64,000 nt of DNA from Hyperoplus lanceolatus (taxonomy: Eukaryota > Chordata > Actinopteri > Uranoscopiformes > Ammodytidae): the NCBI GenBank assembly GCA_026929865.2, contig CM049408.1:18224501-18288500 (forward strand), read 5' to 3'. Position numbers and translations under genes: made by a program. A model generated the notes under the pieces. It was not told the DNA's origin, made no database searches, and was given only the letters and a program-made list of their open reading frames with translations. The first letter of the stretch is position 1, and the number at the start of each line of letters is the position of its first letter. Shown in pieces: positions 48,242 to 60,700 of this stretch.

Positions 48242-48314
48242 GTTTTGCTGCTTGATGTCAGGGCCCATCTACTGGGCCGGCTTGCTGCCCTTGTGGCTAA
48301 TCGTGTCATGCTGG
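48242..48314 (+). pseudogene. rpl13a: rpl13a-like exon 2
   Basis: Encodes [20 protein letters not shown] and RVMLG. The family reads [20 protein letters not shown], so substitutions have accumulated. The frame is open. Confidence 0.88.
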
Positions 48315-48416
48315 GTAAATTCTTAAATTACAAATTGGTGTCGTGACTGAAATGTGGCTGCACTATATTCAAAATATCAAACTACACATTAGTTACACCA
48401 CTACTACAATACCTGT

Positions 48417-48496
48417 CTGTCATTGATGATCATTTATCTACCTTGTTTAAGTTTAACGACCATGAGAAAACTCACATGCACTACCATCTGAGACAA
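48417..48496 (+). ncRNA. SNORD33-like box C/D snoRNA, copy 1
   Basis: C box TGATGA at 48424-48429 and D box CTGA at 48488-48491. The guide CACATGCACTACCAT before box D is the same as in human SNORD33 (U33), and ACGACCATGAGA matches its middle. U33 directs 2'-O-methylation of 18S rRNA and lives in RPL13A introns. It lies in intron 2 of the rpl13a-like locus. GTC/GAC can pair at the ends. Confidence 0.85.
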
Positions 48497-48566
48497 GAAT
48501 TGGATGATCATTAAAATGACTGTTGATTCCATTATCAAATTTTAATGTATTTTACTTATCTTTTAG

Positions 48567-48622
48567 GACACAAAGTAGTGGTGGTGAGATGGGTGTTTCC
48601 TGCAAGTTCTACCATAACAAGC
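48567..48622 (+). pseudogene. rpl13a: rpl13a-like exon 3 (shortened)
   Basis: GHKVVVVR, then loss of the frame. FYHNK reappears in another frame before the donor. It has 56 bp, where about 66 are expected. Confidence 0.88.
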
Positions 48623-48656
48623 GTAAGTAGTGTCAATCTGTAACTTTTTTAAATGC

Positions 48657-48735
48657 TTGTCAGTGATGATTTACCCAATGTAATTCGAGTTTAAATGACC
48701 ATGAGACTACTTACATGCACTACCATCTGAGACAA
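48657..48735 (+). ncRNA. SNORD33-like box C/D snoRNA, copy 2
   Basis: C box TGATGA at 48664-48669 and D box CTGA at 48727-48730. The guide ACATGCACTACCAT is the same as in copy 1, while the 5' half differs. It lies in intron 3. A terminal stem GTC/GAC is possible. SNORD32A has a related layout, but the ACTACCAT guide favours U33. Confidence 0.83.
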
Positions 48736-48790
48736 AGCATTACATACCGAATGTAATGTTTACAACTGCTTAATGTTGAAGTATTCCTAA

Positions 48791-49006
<216 letters not shown>

Positions 49007-49332
49007 TAGTAAGAATCTTAATTTGAACAATGGACACATTTAATGCTTTAGGAATGTATATGCATTCTAAATGTACTTGAGACTTACTACTATAGATTGA
49101 CGTCAAGCATAATTTGCTGAGCTCGGTCAAGTGCACTAAATGTTCTTCAGTGTAGGCTCCATTTACATATTTCTGATTAATTTAGACATGCAACATTTAG
49201 CAATGGTTTGCCTAAATTATGACTGGGGGGCTTTACTGGTCTACTTTAGCCCTCTAAACTGAATCATGGGAAGGTTTCAAATATTTAGTGTTTAATTGAA
49301 ATATACACGAGTACTGAGTCATTGAGGGTTTA

Positions 49333-50394
49333 TTAACCCTTTAGGCGCTGGGTTTTATTTAAAAAAATACTAGATTGTCTCTATCTCAAACCACTTTCAA
49401 TTCAGAGCCTTCTGAAATTTAGGTGACAAAGTGTAAATGTTCCCATCTAATTAGCATTTTATGACGTCATATGGCGGTGGTCATGTTGGATTATGTAATT
49501 TCCATGAAATACCTGATATTTTGAAAGAGTTGAACCTATTTCATCAGCTTCACCCCCTCCATCCATTTGTAATGATGTCCACTTTGTTGTAAGCCAATAG
49601 TTGTGAACTAGAACTACACCACAAAACTCATGTAAACAGTAGGCGTTTATGATTATTTTTTTTACCCACCACCATTTTTGTTTCCTTTTTTCTTCTATTC
49701 TTCATTATGATTATATAATGCTGCGTCGCATGGCTGCACCACTGCTGCGCATGGACGCAACGTGACCGGGGCCGTAGAAAGAGTAAACACTAACTCCCTA
49801 CTCGTCAACCTTTTGCGTGCCATATCTCTAAATAACTCCTAAATCCAGCAATACCACTTCAGCATAAAAAGGCTTTGTGGCACACTATCTCCGATTTCGC
49901 ACCAAACAGCGCGATTCATTTGCAGCCTGGACGCGGAGGTGTGTCTCCTCTCTGCCCTGACAGCAGGCTGGGACTCGCTCCGAGGGGCTACTCCGAGACT
50001 GACCGCCTGCGAGTGCTTTGAGACGGGGTAGGGTCTCGCGGCAGCACCCGCTGCTCGTTGAGCACAGTAACTGCAGAGTGATACGTGCTTTCACGTCAGT
50101 CTCCAAATACCACAAAAGTTTTCAATAACAACAGTAAAAATCGCTCGGAGGATATGACAAAAAAAGTAAAGTTTGGATGGGATTGTTTTTTATTTTTTAT
50201 GGGATTTCCGGATTTCCTGAAATATTTTGCATTGAAGCATGACGTTTTTCTGAGCTAAGGTCTAGGTACGGGATGTCTGCCTACTAGTGGAGGGGAGTTT
50301 GAACAAAATATAACACTCTATTTAGAGAAAACAGCTGTTAAATTCAGTACAGCGTCATGTCGCAATTTTGCGACTTTTGTGCCTAAAGGGTTAA
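49333..50394. mobile_element. TTAACCC-ended (piggyBac-like) element in intron 4
   Basis: Starts TTAACCCTTTAGGCGC and ends GTGCCTAAAGGGTTAA, with TTAA at both borders and CCC after it, as in piggyBac termini. 1062 bp, no transposase frame. It sits in the largest intron of the rpl13a-like locus, between exons 4 and 5. Confidence 0.82.
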
Positions 50395-50457
50395 GATTTG
50401 ACGTCTTCTATAATTTGGGGTTTTTGTTCATGTAATCCAGCACAAGATGTTCCTTGC

Positions 50458-50538
50458 CTGACTATGATGAGCACTTTATCCCGAAACTGATCATCTATTG
50501 ATGAGACAAACTTTATCGGATCTGATTGCTGAGTTGCG
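50458..50538 (+). ncRNA. box C/D snoRNA-like sequence, unassigned, copy 1
   Basis: All four boxes are visible: C TGATGA (50465-50470), D' CTGA (50487-50490), C' TGATGA (50499-50504), D CTGA (50529-50532). The guide candidates are ACTTTATCCCGAA before D' and CGGATCTGATTG before D. It lies in intron 4, close to exon 5. I cannot match the guides to SNORD32, 34 or 35 from memory. Confidence 0.65.
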
Positions 50539-50640
50539 CAGGGACAAAAATGTGTGCTCGGACAAACTAACTTCTCATATAGCTGCAATGGTTGCCATTT
50601 GAAGATTTATTAAAACTTTTAAATAATTCTCTGCTAACAG

Positions 50641-50716
50641 GAATGCTGCCCCACAACCAAGAGGCCAGGCTGCTCTGGACAGGCTGAAGGTGTGATGGTA
50701 TCCCCCCACTGACAAG
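50641..50716 (+). pseudogene. rpl13a: rpl13a-like exon 5 (shortened)
   Basis: Begins GMLPH. Several one- to three-base losses follow, in the HKTKRGQAALDRLKVFDG and PPPYDK parts. It has 76 bp, where about 86 are expected. Confidence 0.88.
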
Positions 50717-50934
50717 GTGAGATCTAAATTATGTCAACAAAGTGCCACATACCTTTATTCTGTTTGGCTTGTACACATGGCTTTAACTCTGCTGTCAATG
50801 ATGTCAATTACTACCCTTAACTACCTTGTTTGAGTCTTGACTCTGAAAATAAATAATATCTGAGACATGCGGTCCTATCAATGTTTAGATGTGCTGTTTT
50901 CTTTTTTATCTGATTTTTGTATTTTATTCCACAG

Positions 50935-50994
50935 AGGAAGCGCATGGTTGTTCCAGCTGCTCTTAAGGCTGTGCGTCTGAAGCCCACACGCAAG
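50935..50994 (+). pseudogene. rpl13a: rpl13a-like exon 6
   Basis: RKRMVVPAALKAVRLKPTRK, open and full length, between TTCCACAG and GTGAGC. Confidence 0.93.
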
Positions 50995-51135
50995 GTGAGC
51001 CTCCAGCTTTTGAGAGAAATGTATGGCCCACATATTTGAGTGACTTGCATTGTAGAGCTAACTTTGCTGTAAGATTTGCTAACATGGATAAACACAAATC
51101 CAAATGCTTACATTTTCCTTCCACAACTGTCCCTA

Positions 51136-51216
51136 CTTGACAAGGATGAAAAACTTTATCCCGAATCTGATCATTCATTGATGAGTCAAACTTTCGGATC
51201 TGATTACTGAGTTGAG
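51136..51216 (+). ncRNA. box C/D snoRNA-like sequence, unassigned, copy 2
   Basis: Same layout as the 50458 copy: C GGATGA (51144-51149, one change), D' CTGA (51167-51170), C' TGATGA (51179-51184), D CTGA (51207-51210). ACTTTATCCCGAA and CGGATCTGATT are shared with copy 1, while spacers differ. It lies in intron 6. Confidence 0.65.
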
Positions 51217-51447
51217 TGGGATGAGTTGTGCCTCCCAAGTTTAAGCTTTAAACAAACTCAAATGTGTTGACTACAATTTCAGAGAACATTCAAAAATAAG
51301 ATGTGTGAATCACTTTTAAATGTTAAATATATGCTGATGCCAATTGAGAGATTTTAGCCAGTGTTGCTGTACAAATCTAGGCACATGGTCCAGACTGCCA
51401 GTGATGAACTGTGGAATATACTGATCTTAATTTTCTTTCCCACAAAG

Positions 51448-51670
51448 TTTGCACTCCTTGGTCGGCTGGAAGTACCAGGCTATCACAGCCACCCTGGAGG
51501 AGAAGAGGAAGGAGAAGGCCAAGCTCCACTAAGGCAATAAAAAGTCTACAAGCTGATTTAGCTGGCAGAACGTTGAGGCCAAGATGGCAAAATACAGATG
51601 TTCTCAAACAATATGGAGTCCTTGTCTGATCTGTTTGCCTCTGACCAATAAAGATAATATTTATAGAAAG
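51448..51670 (+). pseudogene. rpl13a: rpl13a-like exon 7 and 3' UTR
   Basis: Starts FALLGRL. The AHEVGW codons are missing, [18 protein letters not shown] follows in a shifted frame, and LKQYGVLV with a stop stands at 51604-51629. An AATAAA polyA signal is at 51647-51652. Confidence 0.88.
51647..51652 (+). terminator. polyadenylation signal of the rpl13a-like locus
   Basis: AATAAA, 18 bases after the ancestral stop codon. Confidence 0.75.
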
Positions 51671-51752
51671 TGAATTGACTTTTTAATTCATGACCATATA
51701 ATGGCACTTCTTTTGACAAAGTGAGCAGTCAGCAGTGAACATGCTAGTTGTT

Positions 51753-51795
<43 letters not shown>

Positions 51796-52329
51796 TTTAT
51801 TTTTATATATATAAAGATAATGAAGCGCAGGGCTACTTAAGCAATTAACGTGTGACCTGGGCCTAATTTTAAAAATGTGAAGGTGTTTAGCAATGTTAAC
51901 ACTTGCCTTTAACTTTGGGAGGTAGTTGTGGAATTTACCACTTTCAACCATAACCACATATCAAATGAATAACTTAGTTTTTTATGTTTTGAGAACCTGG
52001 AGCACTTAAATCAACACACTTGTCTGTAATATAAAGTCCTGCATTCTGCTCTTGACGGGTCAGTGAATTAACAAATGAACAGAATATATTTTATTGTGTC
52101 AAAGTTAATGCTTTAAAATTGTAAAAGCTTGTGACAAAACATGTAAAGGTTTACCCAACATGCCACTGCTAATTTCCTTTTGGCTCAGTTAGCTTATTTT
52201 AAAGGAAGTGTCCAACTGAAGTCAGTTGCTGCAGTTGAACCTGACGACCTGCAGAGAGCAGTGTTACCTTAAAGTAGGCTACACCAGTAAAAAAAACACA
52301 AGATGTCCTGAGAGTTGGTCAGTAATTAG
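51671..52329. other. no gene; (TA)n(CA)n microsatellite
   Basis: A TA run passing into CA at about 51759-51795. Otherwise nothing recognised. Confidence 0.5.
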
Positions 52330-52331
52330 TA

Positions 52332-53459
52332 GGGGAAGGTGGGGTGATTTGTGCAACTTTTTACTCAAAGTGATTTTAAAGTGAGGCCTTGACAGTTATG
52401 TCTCCAACTCAAATATGTACATATATTTCAGGATGTTGTGCATCCCTGGCAATAAAAACTTTGGATCTGGAATAAACTGTTTAAGAAATATAGCTTTCGG
52501 AAAAGAAGTTGTCTTGTCGCACAAATCACCCCACTACGTGGGGTGATTTGTGCGTCATTGTGTCACAATGACAAAGTCACCATCATCATCTTTCTGGCCA
52601 TCTGAACTCTCATCAGTGGTGTCGTTCAGTGGAATTGAGATGTCACTCTCTCCTGAGCTACTGTAGACTATCACTTTCTTTTGGTGACCAGCGTATACAG
52701 CCATGCCACTGGCACAACTCTCAGAAATGTACTTTGCACTAGTTGCTCCGTGCTTGTGGAACCAACTGCCACCTGACAAATGTGATTCCCCCTACATTTC
52801 TGCCTTTAAATCAAGGCTCAAAACCCATATGTACACCCTGGTGTTTCCTCCCCATTAACCTCTGCACTACTTACTTACCTCTGCACTACTATCTGTGTTT
52901 ATGTGGATGTATGGGCTTTACGTCTTTTATTTTGGTTATTGTTATTTTACCTTCATTGTTTACCTACTGAATGCACTATGTACAGCACTTTGGACAGTGC
53001 AAACTGTCATAAATGTGCTTTTATAAATACATTTTACTTACTTACTTACTTACTTATAACTCACCCAGGCCCTTGCGCACAAATCACCCCATCCCCAGAA
53101 TTTTGGATAATAGGCATGATGCAGCAATTTAGGGTTGACATTGTGCTAACTATATAGACTCAAAGTGTAGCATACCAAAGCACTAAAACATGTGTCAAAT
53201 GTTTTCAAACGTGTCTATAATTGTTCAGACACAATAATCAAAAAACCTTGATCATGGAAATTTTACTTTGAAAGGCAAAACACAGTTTTTTGAGCTTAAA
53301 TGTGCTTATATCTTATTCCTTGTGTCTCCCTTCTTTACAGGATGAGTCAAATGGATGGCTCTTCTTAAATATGTGGTCACATTTCCAATTTCTTCCACGG
53401 TTTTCTAGAAACAAGGGGTTTTGCAACTTCCAAAATGCACAAATCACCCCACCTTCCCC
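52332..53459 (-). mobile_element. TA-flanked pogo/Tigger-like element B
   Basis: The ends GGGGAAGGTGGGGTGATTTG and inverse are flanked by TA. The palindrome GCACAAATCACCCC / GGGGTGATTTGTGC lies at 52519-52553, and another copy of the word at 53077-53091. The interior is collinear with element A, including the minus-strand remnant (HQKKVIVYSSSGESDI, KDDDGDFVIV) and the embedded LINE tail (about 52739-53060), but about 165 bp are missing left of the remnant. Confidence 0.72.
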
Positions 53460-53461
53460 TA

Positions 53462-53474
53462 TGTTTTTAAAGGT

Positions 53475-53508
<34 letters not shown>

Positions 53509-54229
53509 CAGTCTTCAACTACATGTACGACAATGAACGCTCCAGATAATACATTTGACTCCAGCTAATTCTAGCTAGGAAGTAATAGTGTACTGTACAT
53601 GCTGATGAACAGCTGAAACCGAGTTGGCTAAAAAAACACCGCAATTAAGATGAACTCTTGTAATGAAACAACTGAATCTGTTAACTCTTGGAACTATTTT
53701 AAATACTACAGACCTGCAGTCCTTCCCTCTCTTTACTGGTACTTTGATTTCATTTTCTAAGCCCAGGCTACAAGATGAGTATTGCTTATTATGCCATTTG
53801 GTTGTTCAGAAGGAAATGGGGAGAGATGATTGAAGTAAATTGCTCTGAGAAAACACTGCTGAGCATTAGTAATATGGATCCACTATATCACCTCTGCACT
53901 GGCCTGCATGCTTTTATATGACAGCATTCACTAAGCAAGGTTTCCATAATTTGAGCCCACTGTATTGTCTAGCTGCAGGATTACATGCATTGTGTTGGGC
54001 ACTGTTTCCCAGTCTTTCTCATTTGTATTCCCACTTATCTTTCTGCCTCACATTGCTTCATTTTACATATTTCTCTATGTTATGAGGCAAAATAATCCAG
54101 AATTTAACAAGACATAAGCAAGACCATTGTTGGGATCTTAGCCATGATATCAGCATAGCTATCCAGACTGTAATGTCTCAAAAACTACCTGATGAAAACT
54201 CTTGCACCCCTATCAGCTTTGACCATCCC
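53462..54229. other. no feature recognised
   Basis: Starts with a T-run of about 25 bases (53477-53504). The rest is non-coding intergenic DNA. Confidence 0.4.
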
Positions 54230-54634
54230 TTAAAGGTTCAGTAAGCGGAATGGACAGTTTAGCTAACTTCCTGTCAGTGACAGCAGTTAGCAGTCCCCTC
54301 CCTCGTCCCCATGTCACCACATTAATGCACTGCGGTCTTCAAGCAGTGAGTTATCTATCATCATCTCAGATCCGTAAGTGTGATAAAACATGATAAAAAA
54401 CATCAAAATCTGTCGCTCTGCACCGGCAGTGAGACGGGTGCCGGTTTGTAGCGTTCTCTCTTCTGATTGGTTATTAGTAGTGGGATCCCCGAAAAGTTTA
54501 TTTGCCGATATACAGAGCGGGTGACTGAGAGATCAGCTTTATGAAACGTGCACACTACATAAGTGATCACTGTATGAATAAAGAGCGATTTAACACATAT
54601 ATTAACATAAATAAATCGCTTACTTCACCTTTAA
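54230..54634. mobile_element. TTAA MITE, copy 2
   Basis: Starts TTAAAGGTTCAGTAAGCGGA and ends CGCTTACTTCACCTTTAA. Shorter sibling of 24404-24897, with an internal deletion around its middle. Confidence 0.87.
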
Positions 54635-55605
54635 TTTTATCAGGCCTAAACTGAAGTTCAGTACTTTGTTAAGTCTAATAGCCTACTTCAGTTTATTTAC
54701 ATTATGTAGGCTACATTATACCTGCTAAACATCATGATGTAAGCATTCTGAGTTATTTTTGAGTTGCTAATCTGTATTCTGAAGTTGCATCCACTCTTTC
54801 CCCTTTTTCGCTCTCTCCACTTAATCTTGTTTAAGCGTTACTAACCTAGCATATGTGGTAGATTTTTTGTGTATGTATGTGTTAATGTTACAGAACCTGA
54901 CAGCCTCAGAGCCAGCAAGTAGCTCCTGTCTGTTGACTGAAGTGGGATTGTGACACAGACGAACGCACAAGCACAAAACCTCTCCTCTCCACTCATCTGC
55001 CTTGGCACTCCCTCCGAGCATATTGCGATATCTGAAAGTGATTAGTTGCGCGTGTGGGCTTTGTGTTTGTGTCACACCACATTTCTCATTTTGAGCGACT
55101 CCAACTGAGGCGAAATGTTGATTATCTTCCTGATTAAAGCAAGCATATGGTGTATGGTGGATCCCTCCTCTTACCAAAAGATGGAAAGACATGCTTTCTA
55201 TGTTTGCCTGTTCTCTGTCTATCTAATGATTATACATAAACCATAAATTCATATGCCCTCCCTAGAAGCAGAACAACAAAAGATCAGGCAGGAGGCCCTA
55301 ACGCCTGTCTAGCTGCATTAACATCGTATCGCCAGCAAAAGATTTCGCCAGAGAAATCACTGTGACAACTCTAAATATTAAATCTTTGGATGATGCTGGC
55401 AGCAGCAAATTCCTAACAAATCACACCACCTGAGATGGATTGAAAGATACTATGATATATTTGCTGAACAATTTATTAAAATGTAAGTTTTTAGTCATTA
55501 CTTATATGTAACTGAGCAAACCTATCGACTGGTGTTTCTGGAGTGACACACCTGAAGTTTAGTCATCTGATGCTGCAGATGTTTTTCCACAGTGCATTCA
55601 AAGCA

Positions 55606-55607
<2 letters not shown>
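54635..55607. other. no feature recognised
   Basis: Intergenic; ORFs here show no recognisable motif. Confidence 0.4.

Positions 55608-55681
<74 letters not shown>
55608..55681 (+). repeat. (GT)n microsatellite
   Basis: About 37 GT units, among the longest in the window. Confidence 0.97.
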
Positions 55682-55682
<1 letters not shown>

Positions 55683-55684
<2 letters not shown>

Positions 55685-56767
55685 ATAGAGAGTAATAAGA
55701 CAGGCTCTCCTACATGCCAGCATGAATGTTGATTAGGTTTTTAGCTTTTATTCTATGTTTCAGTAATGCCTCTATTCTACCAGCACAGTCTAAGATGTTG
55801 AGTCATTATTGATCTAAAGATAGCTTTTAAAATCAGATAAGCAAATAACACATTTTGGTATGTGGGTCCGACTCTGGCACCACAGAAGAATTGACTGCCT
55901 CTTTGAACAGTTTTCCCTGCCTGCCTCTGTCACCCTTGAATGGAAACAAATTAATTTTGAGTCTCAATGACTGGCTTTGAGAAAGTATTAGAAAAAGATA
56001 AAGAGTCGGAGAAAAAGATGGATTTGGAGTTTGGTCACACGTATAATAGGCATACCTCAGAGAGATACCCGAAAAACCTCGACCTGACTGAGAAACAAAG
56101 TGCAGGCATCCATAAATCAATAGCTTTTACACAATAAAGCTGCCACAAGAATGTCACATAGGCTAATTTATATTTTTTGTCCTAAGATGAACTAGCTGCT
56201 TAACTCAGATTAATAGTTTTCATTTATACAATGATGAAACTATTTGAAGTGTTACTTAATCACCTTTACTTAAATATTTGAACAATTTAACAATTTCTTT
56301 CAGACATATTGTTTAGACTTCTTTACTCACTTGGTCACTCGTTTTCACACACTTTTATTCCCGACAGTGTGTAGATATGCAACAATATGTAGATACAAAT
56401 ATTTTTTTAATCAAACAATTTAGCAACTGCAGACACACAGTACCTGGGGTATATATCAAATCATAGGAGTGTAACATACACATATGCACAGATAAATGCA
56501 TGAGATGACAGATTTTATATCTGCAATACTGTATGCACAAACCCCAAGTCATCATAAGTACCTTTCAAAAAAAAACTTTTTACATGAAGAATGCATTAGG
56601 TGTGCGGCACCGTGATGCACTTTTATAAACATGGGCTTGTGTCGGGGAATGTCTGCACCTGGTAAATATTCACTGACCTCTGAGTGTGATTGAAATTATT
56701 TAGAATGGCAGTGGTGCAGCTCGATTCATTCAGTCATGCCGAAGTCATTATATCCATTTACAGACCA
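55683..56767. other. no feature recognised
   Basis: AT-rich intergenic sequence without recognisable genes. Confidence 0.4.
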
Positions 56768-57350
56768 GGGGCCTCATTTATAAAGCTTTGCGTGGGATTC
56801 ACGTGGAAGCTGGCGTACGGAAGAAATGTAGGATGTACGTGCGAACAAAAATATTCGGATTTATAAAACAGTGCGCACTCACGTCCTACGCCTGTTTCCC
56901 TTTATAAATCACAATCAACTCTAAATGTGGCGCAGACTTTGCGGGCTTCACGTACCGCCCATATTTACCCATACATAGTCATCGACACGCCCAAATTAAT
57001 ATCATTTACTGAGTGCATGAAGGCGGTAGTGGCAATCGCCGACTGAAAGGGAAATGGAAAAATAGACTCCACACGGTGTGGATCACTGCGGTCACCCCGA
57101 AGTACTCGTTGGAGAAGTGGCGACCAGGGAAAATATAGTTTGGTGGCAGTGTGAGCGTAAAGGCGTCAGAGTGCAGCCTGTGGCGATCTCTGTGAACGCT
57201 GTGGCCGAAATAAAAAGAAGCGATCCGACATAAAAGTGGACGCAAACAAGTGCATATCCTCACACAACAGTGTTTGTGCCACGAGCGGGGGACACTGAGA
57301 CCCCCCATGAGATACAGATTCGGAGAATTCATCCCGGGGCAGTGGCGGGC
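56768..57350. mobile_element. possible PIF/Harbinger-type element, left part only
   Basis: Begins GGGGCCTCATTTATAAAGC, a terminus common in fish Harbinger-type MITEs, with further TTTATAAA words inside. No inverse right end was found, so it is truncated or degraded. The right limit is a guess. Confidence 0.4.
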
Positions 57351-57789
57351 GGCGGAGGGTTAATAATAAACTTCACAGTCCCTTTCAAAACACAATTGCG
57401 ACGTGCCTAAACTCAAAGAAAAACACATAGATAAAACGGACTAAAAGCCGTGAAAAAAAATCACAGTAGCCTATATGATGTACAGTAGGTTTATCATTAG
57501 TGTATGAAAAGGTGCACTCCTGTCTGCCTGACTGAGGCATCGAGAACAGCGTCAGTGTAAAAGTAATAGGCTGTATTCCACCTCAATATTATCAGAATTA
57601 ATTCCACAACATGCAGATAGGTTATTCTAACTGCAGAGCTTATTCGAACGCTATTTTGTTTTTATATATCTCCGTTTGTAGGCTATGTTAGATCCTAATT
57701 CGTTTTGCTTTTGTTGGTATTGTATTAAACCTTGCCTCTGGATTAGAGGAGATAGAGAGCACCTTAACAGTTATGCAAGGAAACAAAAC

Positions 57790-60700
57790 GAGGAGGACAC
57801 TGAAGAATACAATCAATTATCTTTATTGAACATCATGTAGGAGACACGGGACGGGAACACATGTGGAAGAGCCCTTAGGTTAGACCCTCTTTTCTGGTGA
57901 CACTTCTCAGGCATTAAGGGCATTAGCCACCCACACAAACCCCCAGCAACGGGGCACGGCACACAAATGCTGCTATGCAGCCACACCAAACCCCTTAGGG
58001 CACTGCACATCAAATCTGCACTGCAACCCACTACACGGCAACCCGTGGCGTCAGAGCCCCCCTGTGCGCACTGGACGAGTTGTTACCCCTACTATTTCCC
58101 CCACTAGGTCCCCTGTACTGCCGCGTCTAATTAAAATACAATTAATTAACAAAGCTATAAACACACAATACAAATATATATATATATCTATATCTAAAAG
58201 CTACTTAACTCTCCCAGGAGTTGAGACCCCCCCCTCGGGGTCTGGGCTTTGGCGCTGGTCCGGATTGGCTGACATGCACGGCTCCGGTCCAATGCAGCGA
58301 GGCAGCTCCACAAACTGCAGGAGAGCCTCTACACCAATTGGAGAGCGGTTTGAGCACTCCTAAATGATCCCCACCCTATCAGTAACTCGCCCTCAATACT
58401 GGAACCTTTCCCTTACTCTATTGCTATCTTCACCGCCGGCACCCCTAGCGGCATGCGAACGGCCCCACCCCCCAGGCCCGAGTGCATTCGGCTTTTAGAA
58501 TGGATCTTAGTTGGGCACAAGCCCTGTAACATTCAGTCCGCTCCCCAACAACACTGATAGTCATCTGTCTGCCCTTTTTCTAACCTCCTACCCACTCCCT
58601 TCAGCTGCATCGCATCATCCTAATTAACAACCACTCTGTGGCTCACTCTCTGATCACAGCCCATGGTTCACTACACTCCTCCCTCCTTTAAATGTGACTC
58701 GACCCAGAGTCAGGGCATCTCATAGTCCCGGGCCCACACGGGCGGCCTCCTCTGCCTTGTTTGGCGCGTCTCTTGTAACGTCTCTTGTCTGTTCTGTGTC
58801 TCTCCTTCTGGTGATGCCTGACTCAATGTCAGACTGGCTGTCGTGCTCTCCTGCGGGATAAGTCTAGCCGTCTGACTGATGCTTGGCTCCCGATTGGCTG
58901 GTGGCTGAACACTTGGCATCGGTCCCCCTGTCTGCCTCTCCTCCCCCACCAAAAGGTCGCTCGAGTGGGCCGCGCTCTCCTGCTGTGCTGGTCGACCAGG
59001 CCTCTCATTTTCGGCCCTCCCCCCGGCACCTCCTGCCTTCCAACAGACCCAGCCTGTGCTGCCATTTGTTTCTGGGGATCTGGTCTGCCGCCTTGGTGAG
59101 CCACCCTGGTTCCTTGTCTCTGATACAGGGGAGAGGAAAAGTTTAAGTCAGTTGAAATGCACAATCATCTCTGGGCCACCCTCCACTAGCACTATCCTAT
59201 ATAGTACATCTGTCACCCTCTCTATGACCTTGTAGGGACCCCTAAATTTTCTTTGCAACTTGGGACAGACACCTTTTTTTCTAGCCTGTGTTCGAACCCA
59301 AACCAACTCTCCCTCCGAGTAGTACTGCCACTTGACCCTTACATCGAAAGCTTCTTTCTGTCTACCCGAGGCCCTAGCCTGGTGCCCTTTTACCGCCCCC
59401 ACTACCGTGGACAAGGTGTCACACAACCTTGAGACATACTCTGTAACTGCAGAGAACTTCTCTCTTTCCCCCAGACCCAACATGATATCCACTGGTAGAA
59501 CCATCTCTTGTCCAAACAAAACTTTAAAGGGTGTGAATCCTGTGCTCGAATGCACACTACTTCTATACGCCAACATTACATAAGGCAACAGCACATCCCA
59601 GTTGGATTGGTTCTCCTCCACAAACAAAGACAGCATAGACAGCAATGTCCTATTAAACCTTTCCACCATCCCGTCTGACTGGGGGTGATAAGGAGATGTG
59701 CGTGTCTTATTAATGTTTAGCAGCTGGCACACTTCTTTGAACAATTTTGACTCAAAATTTCATCCTTGATCTGAGTGAATGGTGCGTGGGGCCCCTAAGC
59801 GACAGACCCACTGTTCTACCAGAACTTTTGCCACTGTCTGAGCCTCTTGGTTGGGGAGGGGGAACGCCTCAGTCCATTTAGAAAAGTAGTCTCCAATTAC
59901 CAAGATGTACCTGTTTCGACTAGATGTTTCTGGGAGAGGCCCTAAGATGTCTAATGCAACACGCTCGTAGGGCCTTGAGGCTACAATAGACTGAAGGGGG
60001 GCACACGGCTGCTGTCCGCTTGTCTTTCTGGACCCACAGTCTATACACTCCCTACACCAACGCTTGACGTCCCCAAACCAACCCAGCCAGTAGAAACAGT
60101 CCTTTACTTTGGCCTGCAACTTCTGGATGCCCAAGTGCCCCCCGGTGACAGAATTATGCAACTGATCCAAAACTTTTGGCACAAGGGATTTTGGAAGTAC
60201 AACCTGAACCTGCATAGCTGCATCTGAGTTAATGGGTGGTAACCTCACTAGCCTATCCCCCTGAATCTGTAGCTGAGCCCACACTGGTGCAAATCTCTGC
60301 AACTCCTTAGGGGGCTGAAGGACTACATTCTCTCCTCCCAGAAGAGCTATCACCTGTTGCAGCTCCACATCATCTCTCTGAGCTTTTACCAGCTCATCTA
60401 TTACTTCTGGCTCTGCGGGAGCCGAGGCCCTAACATGTTTGACAGCACATGGAGCCTCAAAAACAGGTAACTCGTCTCCCCTGTATTCAGTCATGGTGGG
60501 TGGGCTATCTGTCTGGAATGCAGGTAACCTGGAAAGGGCATCAGCATTAGTGTGTACACGTCCAGGGCGGTGGACAATTTTATACTGGAAACTGGCCAAC
60601 TGCTCCAACCACCTAGCTTGCTGACCCTCTACACCCTGGAAATTGTGCAGCCATCTTAGAGAATTATGGTCTGTTCTCAGCACAAACTCCTTCCCCAGCA

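Noticed and set aside
54821-55192. 123-codon minus-strand ORF
   Set aside because: No motif, no family, no codon pattern distinguishing it from intergenic sequence.
57006-57332. 108-codon minus-strand ORF beside the Harbinger-like terminus
   Set aside because: It does not show a DDE or Myb-like transposase motif; left as part of a possible degraded element.
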